Below, piece by piece: positions 40,713-54,500 of a stretch of 64,000 bases of DNA. Below the pieces are notes generated by a model. That model made no database searches. It saw nothing but the letters and a program-made list of their open reading frames with translations, and was not told the origin of the DNA. Both the position numbers and the translations under genes were made by a program. Numbering within the stretch: the stretch's first letter is position 1; each line of letters begins with the position of its first letter. The DNA comes from Flaccisagitta enflata (Eukaryota > Chaetognatha > Sagittoidea > Aphragmophora), in contig OZ231126.1 of NCBI GenBank assembly GCA_965153355.1, positions 86,118,001-86,182,000 of the forward strand, read 5' to 3'.

Positions 40713-40788
40713 TTAGACGAGGCTTTGGTCCTTCTCAACGGCGAGGAAGTTGACACCCTCTTCAATGACTTTACGCCTGTTCAAACGC
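40713..40788 (-). CDS. Possible orphan terminal exon
   Basis: Minus strand, acceptor TTTCTTTCAG| then 76 nt open to TAA, encoding RLNRRKVIEEGVNFLAVEKD QSLV (24 residues). Composition and acceptor look genuine, but no upstream exon or homologue was recognised, and a type alpha head follows at 40868. Confidence 0.25.
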
Positions 40789-40867
40789 CTGAAAGAAGGA
40801 AAGGGAAAGAAAGATTGACTAAGTTGAGAAAAAAGGCCGGATAAAAAGACAATTGGTAAAAAAATCA

Positions 40868-40978
40868 AGGCCGGATACACGGCTACCGAAGTCGCGGGTG
40901 GGTGGGGGCAGTGATAAAAACGGTTAACAAAGCATTTGGGCAGGGGCAGTAATGCAAAAACCGCCGTGAAACGCCAAA
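40868..40978 (+). mobile_element. Type alpha module head
   Basis: AAGGCCGGATACACGGCTAC, GTCGCGGGTGGGTGGGGGCA, TTTGGGCAGGGGCAGTAATG; tail missing. Confidence 0.6.
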
Positions 40979-41139
40979 CGTGTACATGAATAACATTACT
41001 TACATACTTTTTTTTTGAATGAAATTCATTATCTTGTTCCTTGACTCCACAGTGGGCCTTAATTGGATATGAGTTCAAAAAAATCCCTGACCGTAGTGAT
41101 CTTTATTAGCAGGTACAATTCATAATGGAGAATGGATAT

Positions 41140-41590
41140 TGACCCTCAAAAAAAATTTTCCTTTGAAAATTTTTGCAAAAATTGTTTACAAGTATCAATA
41201 TTCTTTTACGTTCATGAATAGATCTAAAGAATATATCTCTTTTGAAATTCTGATTCAAGATTCATATTTCTGGTGAAATTTCCAATCATTTGATGGGTCA
41301 CACTATATACTTTCATGAAAAAAAAAAGATTTTGATATTTTAGGCCAACGTTACTTTTTTTTAACGGTGGCATAGAAAATGAAAATTTTATCTTTTTATC
41401 AAAATATATAGTGCAACCTATCAAATGATTTGAAATTTTACCAGGAATATGAATCTTGAATCAGAATTTCAAAACACATAAGTGCTAAGTGCTAAGTGTC
41501 AAATCAAATAATCAAAAAATCAAAAACATTTTAGCAATTATTTCAAAAAATGTTGAGGGAAATCGTTTTTTTAAAGGTCAATATCAATCC
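41140..41590. mobile_element. Foldback element with CACTATAT core
   Basis: Arms GATTCAAGATTCATATTTCT / AATATGAATCTTGAATCAGA and ATTTGATGGGTCACACTATA / TATAGTGCAACCTATCAAAT. Ends are less clear (TTGACCCTC / GAGGG..AGGTCAA). Confidence 0.65.
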
Positions 41591-41599
41591 TCTACTTAA

Positions 41600-41650
41600 A
41601 AAGCTTCAAAATTACAGTCCCCACGACTGGGACTGTAATTTTGAAGCTTT
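41600..41650. repeat. Perfect 22-bp hairpin
   Basis: AAAGCTTCAAAATTACAGTC CC, loop CACGACT, then the exact reverse complement. No terminal target duplication seen. Confidence 0.85.
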
Positions 41651-41819
41651 CTGGGCTAGCATCTTGCCCAACTCGATGAATACACGACAAGACAGCAATT
41701 TCAAGAAATAAAAAAATTCAATATTCAATATTGTTTTAATGATGACAAAACTTGATAATGATAACAATAGTGGATGATGATGATAACAACAGTGAATGAT
41801 AATGACGACAAAAATCTAG

Positions 41820-42025
41820 GAAAAAAATATTCAAAAAAAATTTTCAAAAAAAAAAATTTTTTTTCAAAAAAAATTTTTCAAAAAAAAATTTTAAAAAAAA
41901 TTTTCAAAAAATTTTCAAAAAATTTTCAAAAAATTTTCAAAAAAATTTTTTCAAAAAATTTTTTTTCAAAAAATTTAAAAAAAGAAAATTTTTCAAAAAA
42001 TTTTTTTCAAAAAAATTTAGTAGTC
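41820..42025. repeat. AAAATTTTC low-complexity tract
   Basis: Degenerate TTTTCAAAAAAA units; Lys/Phe/Asn ORF over it is spurious. Confidence 0.85.
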
Positions 42026-42027
42026 GA

Positions 42028-42700
42028 GGATGATGACAGTAGTTGAAGATGATGACAGTAGTTGAAGATGATGACAGTAGTTGAAGATGATGACAGTAGT
42101 TGAAGATGATGACAGTAGTTGAAGATGATGACAGTAGTTGAAGATGATGACAGTAGTTGAAGATGATGACAGTAGTTGAAGATGATGACAGTAGTTGGAG
42201 ATGATGACAGTAGTTGGAGATGATGACAGTAGTTGAAGATGATGACAGTAGTTGAAGATGATGACAGTAGTTGAAGATGATGACAGTAGTTGAAGATGAT
42301 GACAGTAGTTGAAGATGATGACAGTAGTTGAAGATGATGACAGTAGTTGAAGATGATGACAGTAGTTAAAGATGATGACAGTAGTTGAAGATGATGACAG
42401 TAGTTGAAGATGATGACAGTAGTTGAGAATGATGACAGTAGTTGAAGATGATGACAGTAGTTGAAGATGATGACAGGAACAGTTGAAGATGACAGTAGTT
42501 GAAGATGATGACAGTAGTTGAAGATGATGACATTAGTTGAAGATGATGACAGTAGTTGAAGATGACCCAGGAGTTGATGATGACAGGAGTTGAAGATGAT
42601 GACAGGAGTTGAAGATGATGACGGAGTTGAAGATGACAGGAGTTGAAGATGATGACAGTAGTTGAAGATGACAGGAGTTGAAGATGATGACAGTAGGTTA
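42028..42700. repeat. 19-bp minisatellite GATGATGACAGTAGTTGAA, about 35 copies
   Basis: Highly regular 19-mers. Unit length not divisible by 3 and lacking minus-strand stops, so it yields a 247-codon minus-strand ORF with a 19-residue period, which is not a gene. Confidence 0.96.
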
Positions 42701-42709
42701 AACTTTTTC

Positions 42710-43377
42710 AAGATCTGATTTTTGCAGCAAGTCAATAAATTGTAAAACAATCACACACTTGAAGAAAATTGCCCCTGTTTCAAAAAATTATTTCATCAAA
42801 GAGGTAGGACGACAGGTGTTTAAGAGATTATTTTGCACATTTTCAGTAATATCAACAAAAAGTAGTGCAAAAATCAACATTTTTAAGTTCTGATTTTTCT
42901 GTTGAGTCGGAAATTGGATGAACTATTTCCACCTAAAAAATCGTGGGACTAGTTGAAAAAATGAGCTCTTGTAAAAAATTGAAGTTAGTGAAGAAATTTT
43001 ATCAAAAACTGATTTTACCCCCTTGTTTCACAACCATTACTGTGACCACAAAAATTAACTTTTTTGAGTTCTGATTTTTTTTGCTGAGTCGAATATCATT
43101 AATACTTTCTTCATCTTTGAAAAATTCAAAAGCAATGATGAAAAAAAAGTCCTTTCTTAAAGTTTTAAAAAAATCATTGTAAAAGTTATTGATCAATTTG
43201 TATTAGATCATTGTTCGCTAAAATTGATGTTGTGGACACATTATTAATCTTTTTGAATTTGATTTGCTAAGTTGAAATTCACAATATTATCACCATCTCA
43301 AAAATTATGAAGCTAGTCCAAAAATTGAACTCACGGCAGCAAATTAAACATGGCGGCCATTTTTATTGTCGCCATGG
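42710..43377. other. AT-rich non-coding DNA up to the right-arm breakpoint
   Basis: Repeated GAGTTCTGATTTTTTTGCTGAGTCG-like phrases suggest a decayed tandem repeat. Ends at the junction with the inverted arm. Confidence 0.5.
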
Positions 43378-43670
43378 TTACACAAAAAACTTCAAAAACG
43401 CTGGTTTTCCCATTTTTTGACTCCAACGAATGGACGGACGGATGGACAAAGCCTCCCATAGAGTTGCGTGTCCGCAACTAAAAATGGCTGCCCAAAAAGT
43501 CCATCGTTAATCATGCTGTGCAAGTGTAGTTCATGGCTGAATCCCGCAGTATCGGATGTCAAGATTAAGGGATGTACCGTGTGACGGTATGTAATGTATA
43601 TGTTATAGGCAGATTTTCTTCACTCACGGGTCTGGTATACCGGTTTGTAGGTGTGCGTTTGCAACATTGA

Positions 43671-43862
<192 letters not shown>

Positions 43863-44012
43863 TGAGCTGGTTGACTTGTATTCATCCGCTGGTCGCTGTA
43901 TTGTTTCTGATCTTTCCTTTTGAAGTCGCGGGCTCGCAGTTCTATAGGAGGTTTTTTTTCGTCTGTCCGCCTGTCGGTCTGTTGGTCCATGGGTCTCGAG
44001 TTAGATAACTAG

Positions 44013-44291
<279 letters not shown>

Positions 44292-45894
44292 TAAGTAGAC
44301 CATTCGGGTGTGTCAGTATGCAAAAGGTCTTTCGATCAGCTTGTCATCATCAGGGAGTATGAAGACATTAATTATAAAAAACATTTACCATTTCCATTTT
44401 TAGTTGCGTGCTTTGCGACTCTACACCCCGCTATGTCGGTCCGTTGGTCGGTTGGTGGATCGGTCCCCTTTTTACTTTTTCGGCGTTTTTGAGCTTTTTG
44501 AGCATACAGCTCCTGCCTAGACACCATTGGGGAAAAGCTCCTTCACTCGTTGCCTAGATAACCCCCTTATTCAATAGCTATTAGGATCATCTCAGTTTTT
44601 TTTCATGTGTTGTTTTTTCCTAAACGAAAAAGAGAAAAACAAAAACCGCCGTCCTAGTGGAAGAGAACATTATGCTGATCTGGAATCTTTATTGAGAGTT
44701 TAACGAGGCAAGTATTTCTATTTTTAAGACACCAGGACTGAAAATGAAAAAAGGAAATTGTTCAAAATTATAAATTTTTGCTGATGCTTAGTGACCTTTT
44801 CCAGCACTGCTCCTGCCCACCCGCACGAGACTAAGGTAGCTGTGTATCCGGCTTTGTTTTCAATTTCAATCATCTTCCGTTTTTTTATTTAGCGCATGTT
44901 AAGATTGTCAAAAATATATCTATTTTTACAGACTGCACCAAGTTTTGTTGAAAATAAGACTAATAAATCATATAAAGAATTAGGTTTTTTCTATTATTAA
45001 GTCTTCTTGTATGAAAGCAGAAAATTTTCACTAATTTTTTATAGTATAAAAAAAAAGAGAACTAATGTGTTTTGATTATTTTCCTCGTCATCAATAATCC
45101 AGGTGCAAAACCAGCTGCACTTCAATATACAAATTAGGGGCTAAATGGGGATTTAAAAAATAAAAAATGAATAGAATTTGGAAAAAAAAAACTGTAAGTG
45201 TCTCAAAATTAACATCCCAACACTCCTTGATGATGATCTGATCACAAAACCTATTGCATATTGACACACCCGAGTGGACCATTCCAGGCCACGTTAACGC
45301 TTATATTTTAATTGAATGCTCCTTCTGTACTGTATTTCGTGTTTTTGACTCTTCAAAGTGTTATTTAGGTACCACAATTCTTAAATGTTTCCTGTCATTA
45401 CTTTGTCTTTTGCCTATAAGGTACACCAATTTGAATCGTATGATCGGTCAGATCGTCTCTTCCATCACGGCGTCCTTACGTTTCGACGGCGCCCTCAACG
45501 TGGACCTAACTGAGTTCCAAACGAATTTGGTGCCTTACCCTCGCATCCACTTCCCTCTCGTCACATACTCACCCATCCTCTCTGCCAACAAAGCCACGCA
45601 CGAAGCAATGACCGTCAATGACATTACCCAAGTTGGTTTTGGCTGTTGTTGCTGCTCCTTTGTTTTGGCTGTTCTTGTTGCTCCTTTGTTGTTGCTCTCA
45701 TGTAGTTGTCGCTCGGTTGTTGTTTCTTTGTTGTTGCTGTTCTGTGATTGTTCTTATTGCTCTGTTTTTGTTTTTCTTGTTCTTCAGTTCTCCTCGGTCA
45801 GTTTTTTTCGTTGGTCAGTTGTTCTCGTTGTTGCTTTATTGTACTTGTTGTTGCTCCATTGTTCTTGTTGTTGCTTTTTTGTTTGGATTGTTGT

Positions 45895-46325
45895 TCTTTT
45901 TGGGCAGCGGGCCCGAAGGGGTCGATGACCTATGCTTTCACACGGGAATTTTCTCCTCCTTCTCCGTACTCCCCCCACCTCCAGGCCCATACATGTATCT
46001 TATCTCATCAATTCCCATCTTATAGCAAAAATCCTATCTTTGAGGCCCAAATTCCAGCCTCGAGGGATTTGGACCTCAAGACTGGGATATGGGCGTTGAG
46101 GCTGGGATATTGGCTTCAATGCTGAGATATGGGCCTGAAGGTTGGGGGGGGGGACACGGAGGAGGAGAAAGAGGAGGAGGAGGAGGAGGAGGAGGAGAAA
46201 ATTCCCCTGTGTGAAAGCATAGGTCATCGACCCCTTCGGGGCCGCTGCCCTGCTCTCCCCACAACTTAAACCACAACCTACTAAGGCAGGGCACGGGTAC
46301 CGCTGACCATCTAACGCTTTTGCGA
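45895..46325 (-). mobile_element. GGCCCC-hairpin module in tubulin intron 6 (right arm)
   Basis: GGGCAGCGGGCCCGAAGGGG (45901-45920), AGGCCCAAATTCCAGCCTCG units, then CGACCCCTTCGGGGCCGCTG and GCACGGGTACCGCTGACCAT. Inverted copy of 3226-3600, with two opposed hairpin ends enclosing a short minisatellite. Confidence 0.65.
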
Positions 46326-46550
46326 ATATTGCTCTTGTTGCTCTTTGATTTGCTGTTGTTGCTTTGTTGTTTTCGATGTCGGCATTTGTTTCTGCAACGC
46401 ACTAGCAAAACTTTCTCCAATGTTTTTACAGGCTAGTCAGTATGTCAATGATCATTAACTATGGTGCTAGTTTTGGCCGGTGGTTTCCATGGAAATTTCC
46501 CCATAGGCCTGTTTCGAGCCTAAAACATGTCCAATCAAATTTCCCCATAG

Positions 46551-46739
<189 letters not shown>

Positions 46740-46830
46740 TGAGTAGATTGTCATCGGAATGTTTGAAACCCAGGGTTCGTAAGTTTACTATCTTGGCGAG
46801 GAAAAAACATTTCGCTTTGAAAAAAAACTA

Positions 46831-47251
46831 CAGGTCAGAGCGCAATTGAACGCGAGGCCCCCTTGAAAACTGTAGCAGACCCCCTACAGCCCAGTATGTT
46901 GAAGCTAGGGGTATGATTGAGGTATCATTTGAAAGCTTATGAGAATACAAATGGCGCCATCAGAGCGTTTTTTTAGTTTTGAGCCCTGACTGAAATTACA
47001 GCACTTAAAGGTGTAAAAATTGACTTTTTTGGGGTTGTTTAAAAAAAGCTAAATTTGATACTTTGAAGAGCTATAACTTGAGCTGGGGAACAAAATTCAA
47101 AAAACCCTCTGATGGCGCCATTTGTATTCTCATAAGCTTTCAAATGATACCTCAATCATACCCCTGGCTTTGGCCTACTGGGCTGTAGGGGGTCTGCTAC
47201 AGTTATCTTTCCTGAAAGTGGGGGCCTCTCGTTCAAATACGCTCTGATCTG
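46831..47251. mobile_element. TA-flanked foldback element, family F7, specific to the right arm
   Basis: Ends CAGGTCAGAGCGCAATTGAA and CAAATACGCTCTGATCTG; arms GAAAGCTTATGAGAATACAA / TTGTATTCTCATAAGCTTTC and GGGGTCTGCTACAG. Flanked by TA. The left arm at about 2789 reads straight through (AAACAAGGTTTATTTTTGG), giving an empty site with small substitutions. 421 bp, no ORF. Confidence 0.85.
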
Positions 47252-48483
47252 TATGTTTGTTTTTGGAGGAGTGGAATTTTGGATGTCAGATTGATAGCGT
47301 TAGAAGGAAGTGCTGAGAAAACCTTTTATAATTCGACCAATTTGGTGTTTGCGAAGGTGAATGTGTTTAGCAGCAGCATTCTTTTAAATAACAACCTAAA
47401 TAGTTTTTTTTCTCGCTAAGATGGAATATTGACGGTTTCCTCAAACCCTTCTCATTTGGAACCGATATTTTTGTTTTTAGGTGGGAATCAATTATCAGCC
47501 ACCTACGGCCGTTCCCGGGTCCGACATTGCCAAAGTCCCGAGAGCAGTTTGCATGATCAGCAACACGACGGCCATCGCCGAAGCTTGGGCTAGGCTCGAC
47601 CACAAATTTGATCTCATGTATTCCAAGAGGGCGTTCGTCCATTGGTATGTTCATTTTGTCATGGCAATTTCATACATGAACCACTGTGCATTGTCGCAGT
47701 TTAGCGTGTTATTAATGGGTTACCAACTTACCATTAGATTTCTTAAGGGCTACTATTGTAAAGTTGATTTAATATCCACGAACTACTACTTCTAAACACT
47801 TCTGGAAAAGCAACATCAAACAGAACAAAGTAAATCACGCCGTTGCCAATCGTGAACACCCCCCCCCCCCCCATTTCCTTCCCTCCTTTCTTCGCTCTCC
47901 CCAATTCCTCGACCCCTTCCATCCCGTCCCCATCTCACAGGTACGTCGGCGAGGGTATGGAGGAAGGAGAATTCTCCGAAGCCCGTGAAGATTTGGCCGC
48001 CTTGGAGAAGGATTACGAAGAAGTGGGTTTGGACTCGTTTGAAGAAGGAGCCGAGGAAGACGAAGGACCCGATGAATACTAAAAAAATGGAATGCCTGCT
48101 TTAACCTAAGCGTGGTTAAGATTGCCTCGCATCTGGAAAATCACATTGAAACTTGGTTTCAAGAAGTTGAGATAAAGTCGATTGACAGATGCTGCGATTG
48201 TCATCAGTCCCTCGTCCTCGAAACGAGCGACCGTTCCTATTTATCTGCCCTTTTACTTCAAATTACTCTCAAACTTTCGTCTCTAACTTTTTAGGTGCGC
48301 TAACGCACCTCTATAACTGGCTGTCCGTTGGTTGGTCGGTCGATTGGTCGGTCGATTGGTCGGTCTGTCTGTCTGTCTGTTGGTGACGCATTCGTTCGAC
48401 GATACACATGTCGCACCTTATTGGCCCACTTGGCCTTGTTTTTCTGGTTGATGGCTTAGGGATGTACCGTTGCAGGTACTATA

Positions 48484-50621
48484 CAGTACGAGAATCAAAG
48501 AACTGGGTAACTGGAGGGAAGCCATATCTGTAAAACGGCTAGGATTCATGATCAAATTTTTTACCACAAAATGCACCTATAGGTGTACTATGTTGTTTAA
48601 GGTTTTGGAGCCATTCCAACAAATTCTTTTTTTTTTGTCCAAAAAATTTTTTTTCAGTTTTTGGCTGATTTGGACCACAAAAATTACACTAAAAAAAAAT
48701 TCTTTCATGTGTATATTAGTTAGATAGTTAAACACAAATTTCATTTTTTGTTGGGGATTTTCCGCCAATTTTTGTGGCTATGGCACCCAAAACTCAAAAA
48801 ACACAAAAAGTGGAATATTTCCTAAGATTTTCAATAAAATCCCTTGATTTTTGGTGTGGTAGTGGTTTTAGGATTCACTAATAAGTGTGCAAAATTTCAG
48901 CTCTTAAAATGAATTTTTGATACAGTTATGGAATTTTAAATTTTTCACAATATGCAATGTAGGACGATTTTTGGTCAAAATTTTTTTTTTCAAATAAAAA
49001 ATTTTGCCAATTGTTATTTTTTGATAAAAAAAATAACAAATTATGAGTTTCTAAAAAAGATTTTGAACTAGCCCTCTTATTAAAAAAAATTTTTTCTCAA
49101 AATTTGTGAAAATGACCCATTTTTTGAAGTTGAATAAAAACTGTTCCTGTCATCTGATCATCTTCATTTTTGGTGGAGTTGTTACCTGTTATCTACCCTA
49201 ACTTCACCTAAAATTTGAGCTCACTGCGACTTACGGTTGCGGAGATATTGACGTTCAAAGTTCCTTTGTCAGAGCAAAATCAGCAAAATTGGCATTTTTC
49301 AGCAAAATTGGCATTTTGGCCATTTTTGAGCTTTTATAAAATTGTATTTTTTCCTTCACACACCTCCATTTTGGCTGATGTTACTCATTTTTATGCATAT
49401 ATTCATATTGCAGAATTTCACACTTGTCAGTCAAGCCGTTTTACAGTTATGGTGGTCCAAAGTTTCAAAAATTGCAAATTTTTCAATAAAATCATAGGCG
49501 GAAAAATCAGCGAAAATTTTTCAAAAAAAGGTCTCCAAAGGGGGGGTCTAAAAAATTAGAAATTATTTTATTTTCCCAACTCAAAAACCCTGATGAAAAC
49601 TTTTTTTTCAATTTTTTTGAAAAATTTTCACAGTAGTTTTTGTTGAAAAATTTGCATTTTTTGAAACTTTGGACCACCATAACTGTAGAACGGCTTAACT
49701 GACAAGTGTGAAATTCTGCAATATGAATATATGCATAAAAATGAATAACTTCAGCCAAAATGGAGGTGTGTCAAGGAAAAAATACAATTTTATAAAAGCT
49801 CAAAAATGACCAAAATGCCAATTTTGCTGATTTTGCTCTGACAAAGTAACTTTGAACGTCAATATCTCCGCAACCGTAAGTCGCAGTGAGCTCAAATTTC
49901 AGGTGAAGTTAAGGTAGATAACAGGTAACAACTCCACCAAAAATGAAGATGATCGGATGACAGGAACAGTTTTTATTAAACTTCAAAAAATGGGTCATTT
50001 TCACAAATTTTGAGAAAAAAAATTTTTTTCTAAGAGGGCTTGTTCAAAATTTTTTTTAGAAACTCTTTATTTGTTATTTATCTTATCAAAAAATAACAAT
50101 TGGCAAAATTTTTTATTTGAAAAAAAAAATTTTGACCAAAAAACGTCCTACATTGCATATTGTGAAAAATTTAAAATTTCATAACTGTATCAAAAATTCA
50201 TTTTAAGAACTGAAATTTTGCACACTTATTAGTTAATCCTAAAACTACTACAACACCAAAAATCAAGGGATTTTGTTGAAAATCTTAGGAAATATCCCAC
50301 TTTTTGTGTTTTTTGAGTTTTGGGTGCCATAGCCACAAAAATTGGCGGAAAATCCCCAACAAAAAATGAAATTTGTGTTAACGCATCTAACTAACATACA
50401 TATGAAAGAATTTTTTTTTTAGTGTGATTTTTTTGGTCAAAATCAGCCAAAAACAGAAAAAAAATTTTTGGACAAAAAAAAAATGAAATTGTTGGAATGG
50501 CTCCAAAACCTTAAACAACATAGTACACCTATAGGTGCATTTTGTGGTAAAAAATTTGAATCCTAGCCGTTTTACAGATATGGCTTCCCTCCAGTTACCC
50601 AGTTCTTTGATTCTCGTACTG
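48484..50621. mobile_element. 2.14 kb palindromic TA element (family F1), copy 1
   Basis: Begins CAGTACGAGAATCAAAGAAC and ends GTTCTTTGATTCTCGTACTG. The two halves are inverted copies of about 1 kb each around a short unpaired centre (about 49505-49600). TA on both sides (48482-48483, 50622-50623). The left arm of the big duplication has the empty site ACTATATACACGG (reverse of 1613-1625). No transposase. The CAGT ends plus TA duplication fit Tc1/mariner-type targeting (inference). Confidence 0.92.
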
Positions 50622-50625
50622 TATA

Positions 50626-50774
50626 CACGGTTTTTTTTATAAGAACGTCATTTTTTGGCCAAAGCCCTCAAAAAAAAGATAGCTACTAATAAAATAACTA
50701 CAATGTTCTTAATTTTGGAGCGATTTAAAGCCTTGATGTTCTTATAAACTAGGTTCTTTTAAAAGAAAAAAGTG
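50626..50774. mobile_element. Small F8 MITE (mirror of 1470-1620)
   Basis: CACGGTTTTTTTTATAAGAA to TTTTAAAAGAAAAAAGTG with TA flanks; directly abuts the 2.1 kb palindromic element. Confidence 0.75.
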
Positions 50775-51473
50775 TATGTAATATAGGCATTCTTCTCTTT
50801 TTATTTTAGTCTATTGCAAACAACACATTAACGGCCAAAATAACAAACAATCAATCGTGAAATTATCAAGAACCACATTCTTCGATAACGCTTAGCGACT
50901 CCGAATGACGAATTGCGTTCAAATAGTTGTCAAGTTTTGTGTATTAACTTAAAGATGCGTGAAAGGAGAATGTGAATCAGGACGACTTTCATACGATTAG
51001 TACATCAACAGGAGATCGATAGCCAGAAAGTGAGCGAGAGTAAAGTTTATATTAATGGTAAACTAAATTTGACTAGCCTATCATAAAATGCTCCCAGTGG
51101 CAAAGGTTTGAAATCCCACTACAGAATTACAAGTAACAACTAACGCATTTTGTATGTGTAAAACGATTTGATTACATAGATATCTAGATAAAAGAAAAGC
51201 GCAGCTTAACGGTGTTGCATTACACTCGGTGGTAACTGGTTTGCCATTTGCAATTCTCCGAGAGGGGAGGGGTGCGTTTATTTGCATAATTACGTAACGA
51301 TGGAGCAGGCACAAGATAATTTGTTTACGTTCATCCATAACCAATTTCCTTGGAGGCTGCGCTGACTTCATTATTTATGCCCCGTTATTAATCACTTGTT
51401 TCGTCGTTGTTTTCAAACCTAAAGGGTTTAATGTGAATTAACAGTGATAATTGTGTATTAACAATAATATTTG

Positions 51474-51479
51474 TTTATT
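51474..51479 (-). promoter_or_regulatory. Probable LZTFL1 poly(A) signal (right copy)
   Basis: AATAAA on the minus strand about 90 bases downstream of the LZTFL1 stop codon. Confidence 0.55.
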
Positions 51480-51569
51480 ATTGTGACCCAAGTTGAGAGG
51501 TTCAGAGTTCAGACTAGGATGACCACTTGGAACACGTCAAGAAATTGAAGACTCCCCTATAAATTGTCC

Positions 51570-54500
51570 TTACTTGGCGAGATTCTTCCTCAAGTCTTTA
51601 ATCTGGCTGTTTTTCTGTGCCAGCATTTTCTTCATGTTTTGATATGCGCCCGTTTGGCTGAATTTGCGCTCTAATTCTTGCTCCGCCATTTCTAATTGCT
51701 CTCGAACTTGTAGCAATTGGTGCTTCGCCGACGTCAGTTCCCCTCCAAGTTGTTCCTCAGTTCTCGAAGATGAAGTCGTGCTCTGAAACGATTTCAATAT
51801 CACATTTTGTAGGCTATTTCCTTTGCCTATTGGTCAATGGTCATGTTTCGTTTTTATAACGGTTTGATGGTTTGGTTCTGTAGCCTACCTTTTCCATGTC
51901 TAGCTTCAATTGCCTCAGTTGCCTTTCGAGTTCGGCTGTTTCTGCCTGAAAAGCAAAATAGCAAATGAAAAACATCTAAATCAATATGTATAGATCAGCA
52001 GAACTGAACTGTCATTTGTCGAGCACTATCAACACTCAATGACAAATGCGCACAATAGCTAAATTCCTAAAATACGGGATGGGATTTCTCTTACCCCTCC
52101 ACCCCGTTGACTTTTCATCGTGTTTTGCATCTTTTCCAGCTGGTCCCGCATGCGACTCTTTTCCTCCAAAAATGCCGAAGTCTTTTGCTCCGTCGATTTA
52201 AGGCGATCGCGAAGCTTTTCATTCTCCTCGTTCAAACGCTTAATTTCCTGATTAATGAATGATGTGATAAAAATGATTGAAACAGGTCTTTTTTTGGATC
52301 CAGTTCGTTATGGGCGACTGATTCAAATTTAGGAAGTAGTCGGGGTGGCACTCGGGGTGGCTGATGCCTGAAACCTATCTTATACTGTTTTATTGTTTTG
52401 TGGGGAAGAAAATCATTGATTTTGTAACGCAACGCAACGCGTCGCGGGGAAGAAAATCAAAGGCAGGGGGTGGGAATAAAATCAAAAGCCGCTCAACTTT
52501 ATACACCCCTGGGCAATTATATAGTAAATTCAAATCAGTCGCTTGTAATGAAGTTTAGCCCTTTTTTTCGCTTTTCGTTTCATTCTTTACAAGTCTGTGA
52601 AACTCGATTTTTTCACCAGCAAAAGTGACCTCGTACCGCCTGCAGTAGTTTGTCCGCGCCACCGTCTTGAATCGGTTCTAATTTTGAAAATTTCAGACTC
52701 GATTGTCCACCGGATTTCTTCACGCTTTTGTTCAGCTCCGTTTCCTCCATTTCTTTGATCTTTTCTAACAGCTCTACGTTCTCCAATTCTGAAATGTCCG
52801 CCTGGTGATACATTTGGGCAGCAGCCGGAAAGAATTTGGTACCTCGTTACTCGTTAGTTCTGATAACATTGCCTTAAGTAGGACTGTGGGAGAGATCGAC
52901 TTTTAGTCCGCTTTCTCTCCCGTTTTGTAGTTCAAATATTAGTAGTTATCCCTACCATGATAGTGGAAGCGCTTGCGCATCCCCTCTGCCTGATGGAAAA
53001 TGGTTTTGCCCCATCTCAGTTATCACAAGGTGAAACATATGTATAGGACGTACCTGTAACTTGAGATGCCATTTTTCTGCCTGTGCAAAAAGCTGTCTCA
53101 GGAGCAGAATATTTGTGTGAGCTGTGTGAATAAGTTCGCTGTCAACGTCGCCTTTGATAACCGCTTGCAGGCCTTCCAGTAGATCGCACACTTCATCCAA
53201 CGTGTACGTGTCGTCCATCAACCTGGTTATGCACGAGGCTTTTACCATTCACAAGGTTTTAGATAAACTGTGCACGCGTCAGGTGTGCCAAATAGGGGTG
53301 ATGACCGATTTTGACATTGTAACACTACTTAAGTCAAGATGGGATTTTGATTTCGAGACGATCACCATTTTCCTTTTTTCATAATTCGGTCGGGAACCGT
53401 TTTTTTTTGGCGATCAAAATCAAATGATATATCTGTACTCTTGCTTGTCAAGAGACATAAAATTTGCTCAACGAAATACCATTCTTCAATTATAAACTTT
53501 TGATGTGATGGAACCAAGTAAGCTGTGGTTCAGTTTTACACCTCATGGTGCCATAAAAAAAATTCGAACTCCTCAACAAACAAATAAATAAACAAACAAA
53601 TAAAGTCAATTACATGATTACTACGATATGCAAATTAAGGGCAAAACGGGGTTTTTGAAGAAAAAAAAAACGGAAGATAAGCGAAATATGAAAAAAGAAA
53701 AATGGTGAAGGCCTTTAAATGGGTAGCCCCATGTTGTCCTAGTGTGATATCTCCATAGAATAATGTTTTGTATATCGGCACACCCGAGTGCATGCGGCTT
53801 GGATTGAAAAAAAGGGAAAAATTATGATATAAAAAAGTGGTACCTGCTGTCCTTGACCTCATCGAAGGCGGCATCTATTGCTCTCAGTCGTTGCGTTTTT
53901 TGATAGCGGGCGAATCTCATGTAATTCACAACCGATTCCTTGTGATGGTCGTTGAGTCCCAACCCGTCCTGTAAATGGGATGTTAAATAACTTTGGGTAG
54001 AGCTCAAGGTATGTCTGTAGCATTTTCATCTATTCCTCAAAATTCAAATATTAATACAGTAGGACCCCGCCTCATCAGTCCCATTGAGATTCAATTTTTT
54101 CACTTTTATTTCAGGCCGCAGTGTTGATTCTGTGTAGCTGCTGCGTAGCAAGGATTTGCCAACCAAGGCTGCCGCACTTTCTTCACATCTAAAATCCCAC
54201 TGCTTTCTTACTGAATTAGCCCTGCGAAGCTTATATGATAATTGTGTTACCTACTATTATAAAAACAGGTCTAACTTAACATTATTAAGGTTATCATTAA
54301 AGCTTGCTCTTTACTATTGAATAAAATGTCTTTTCCTACGTCTCTTTTCAAAATTAGGAGATCATCCTCATCTCTTAATTTTGAACTGTTTTCCCTACCG
54401 ATTGCCGCACACCATCTGTTCGAACTACCACCAGGCGGTTTTGAGGAGTACTCTGGTTTTTTTGCTTGTTTACACTTAGGATGGACTTCCTGAACTAGGA

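Noticed and set aside
42028-42700. Possible CRISPR-like regular array
   Set aside because: Repeats are directly adjacent 19-mers without unique spacers, in a eukaryotic genome.
42007-42750. 247-codon minus-strand ORF with a 19-residue period
   Set aside because: Produced by a 19-bp tandem repeat lacking stops; no codon preference or complexity.
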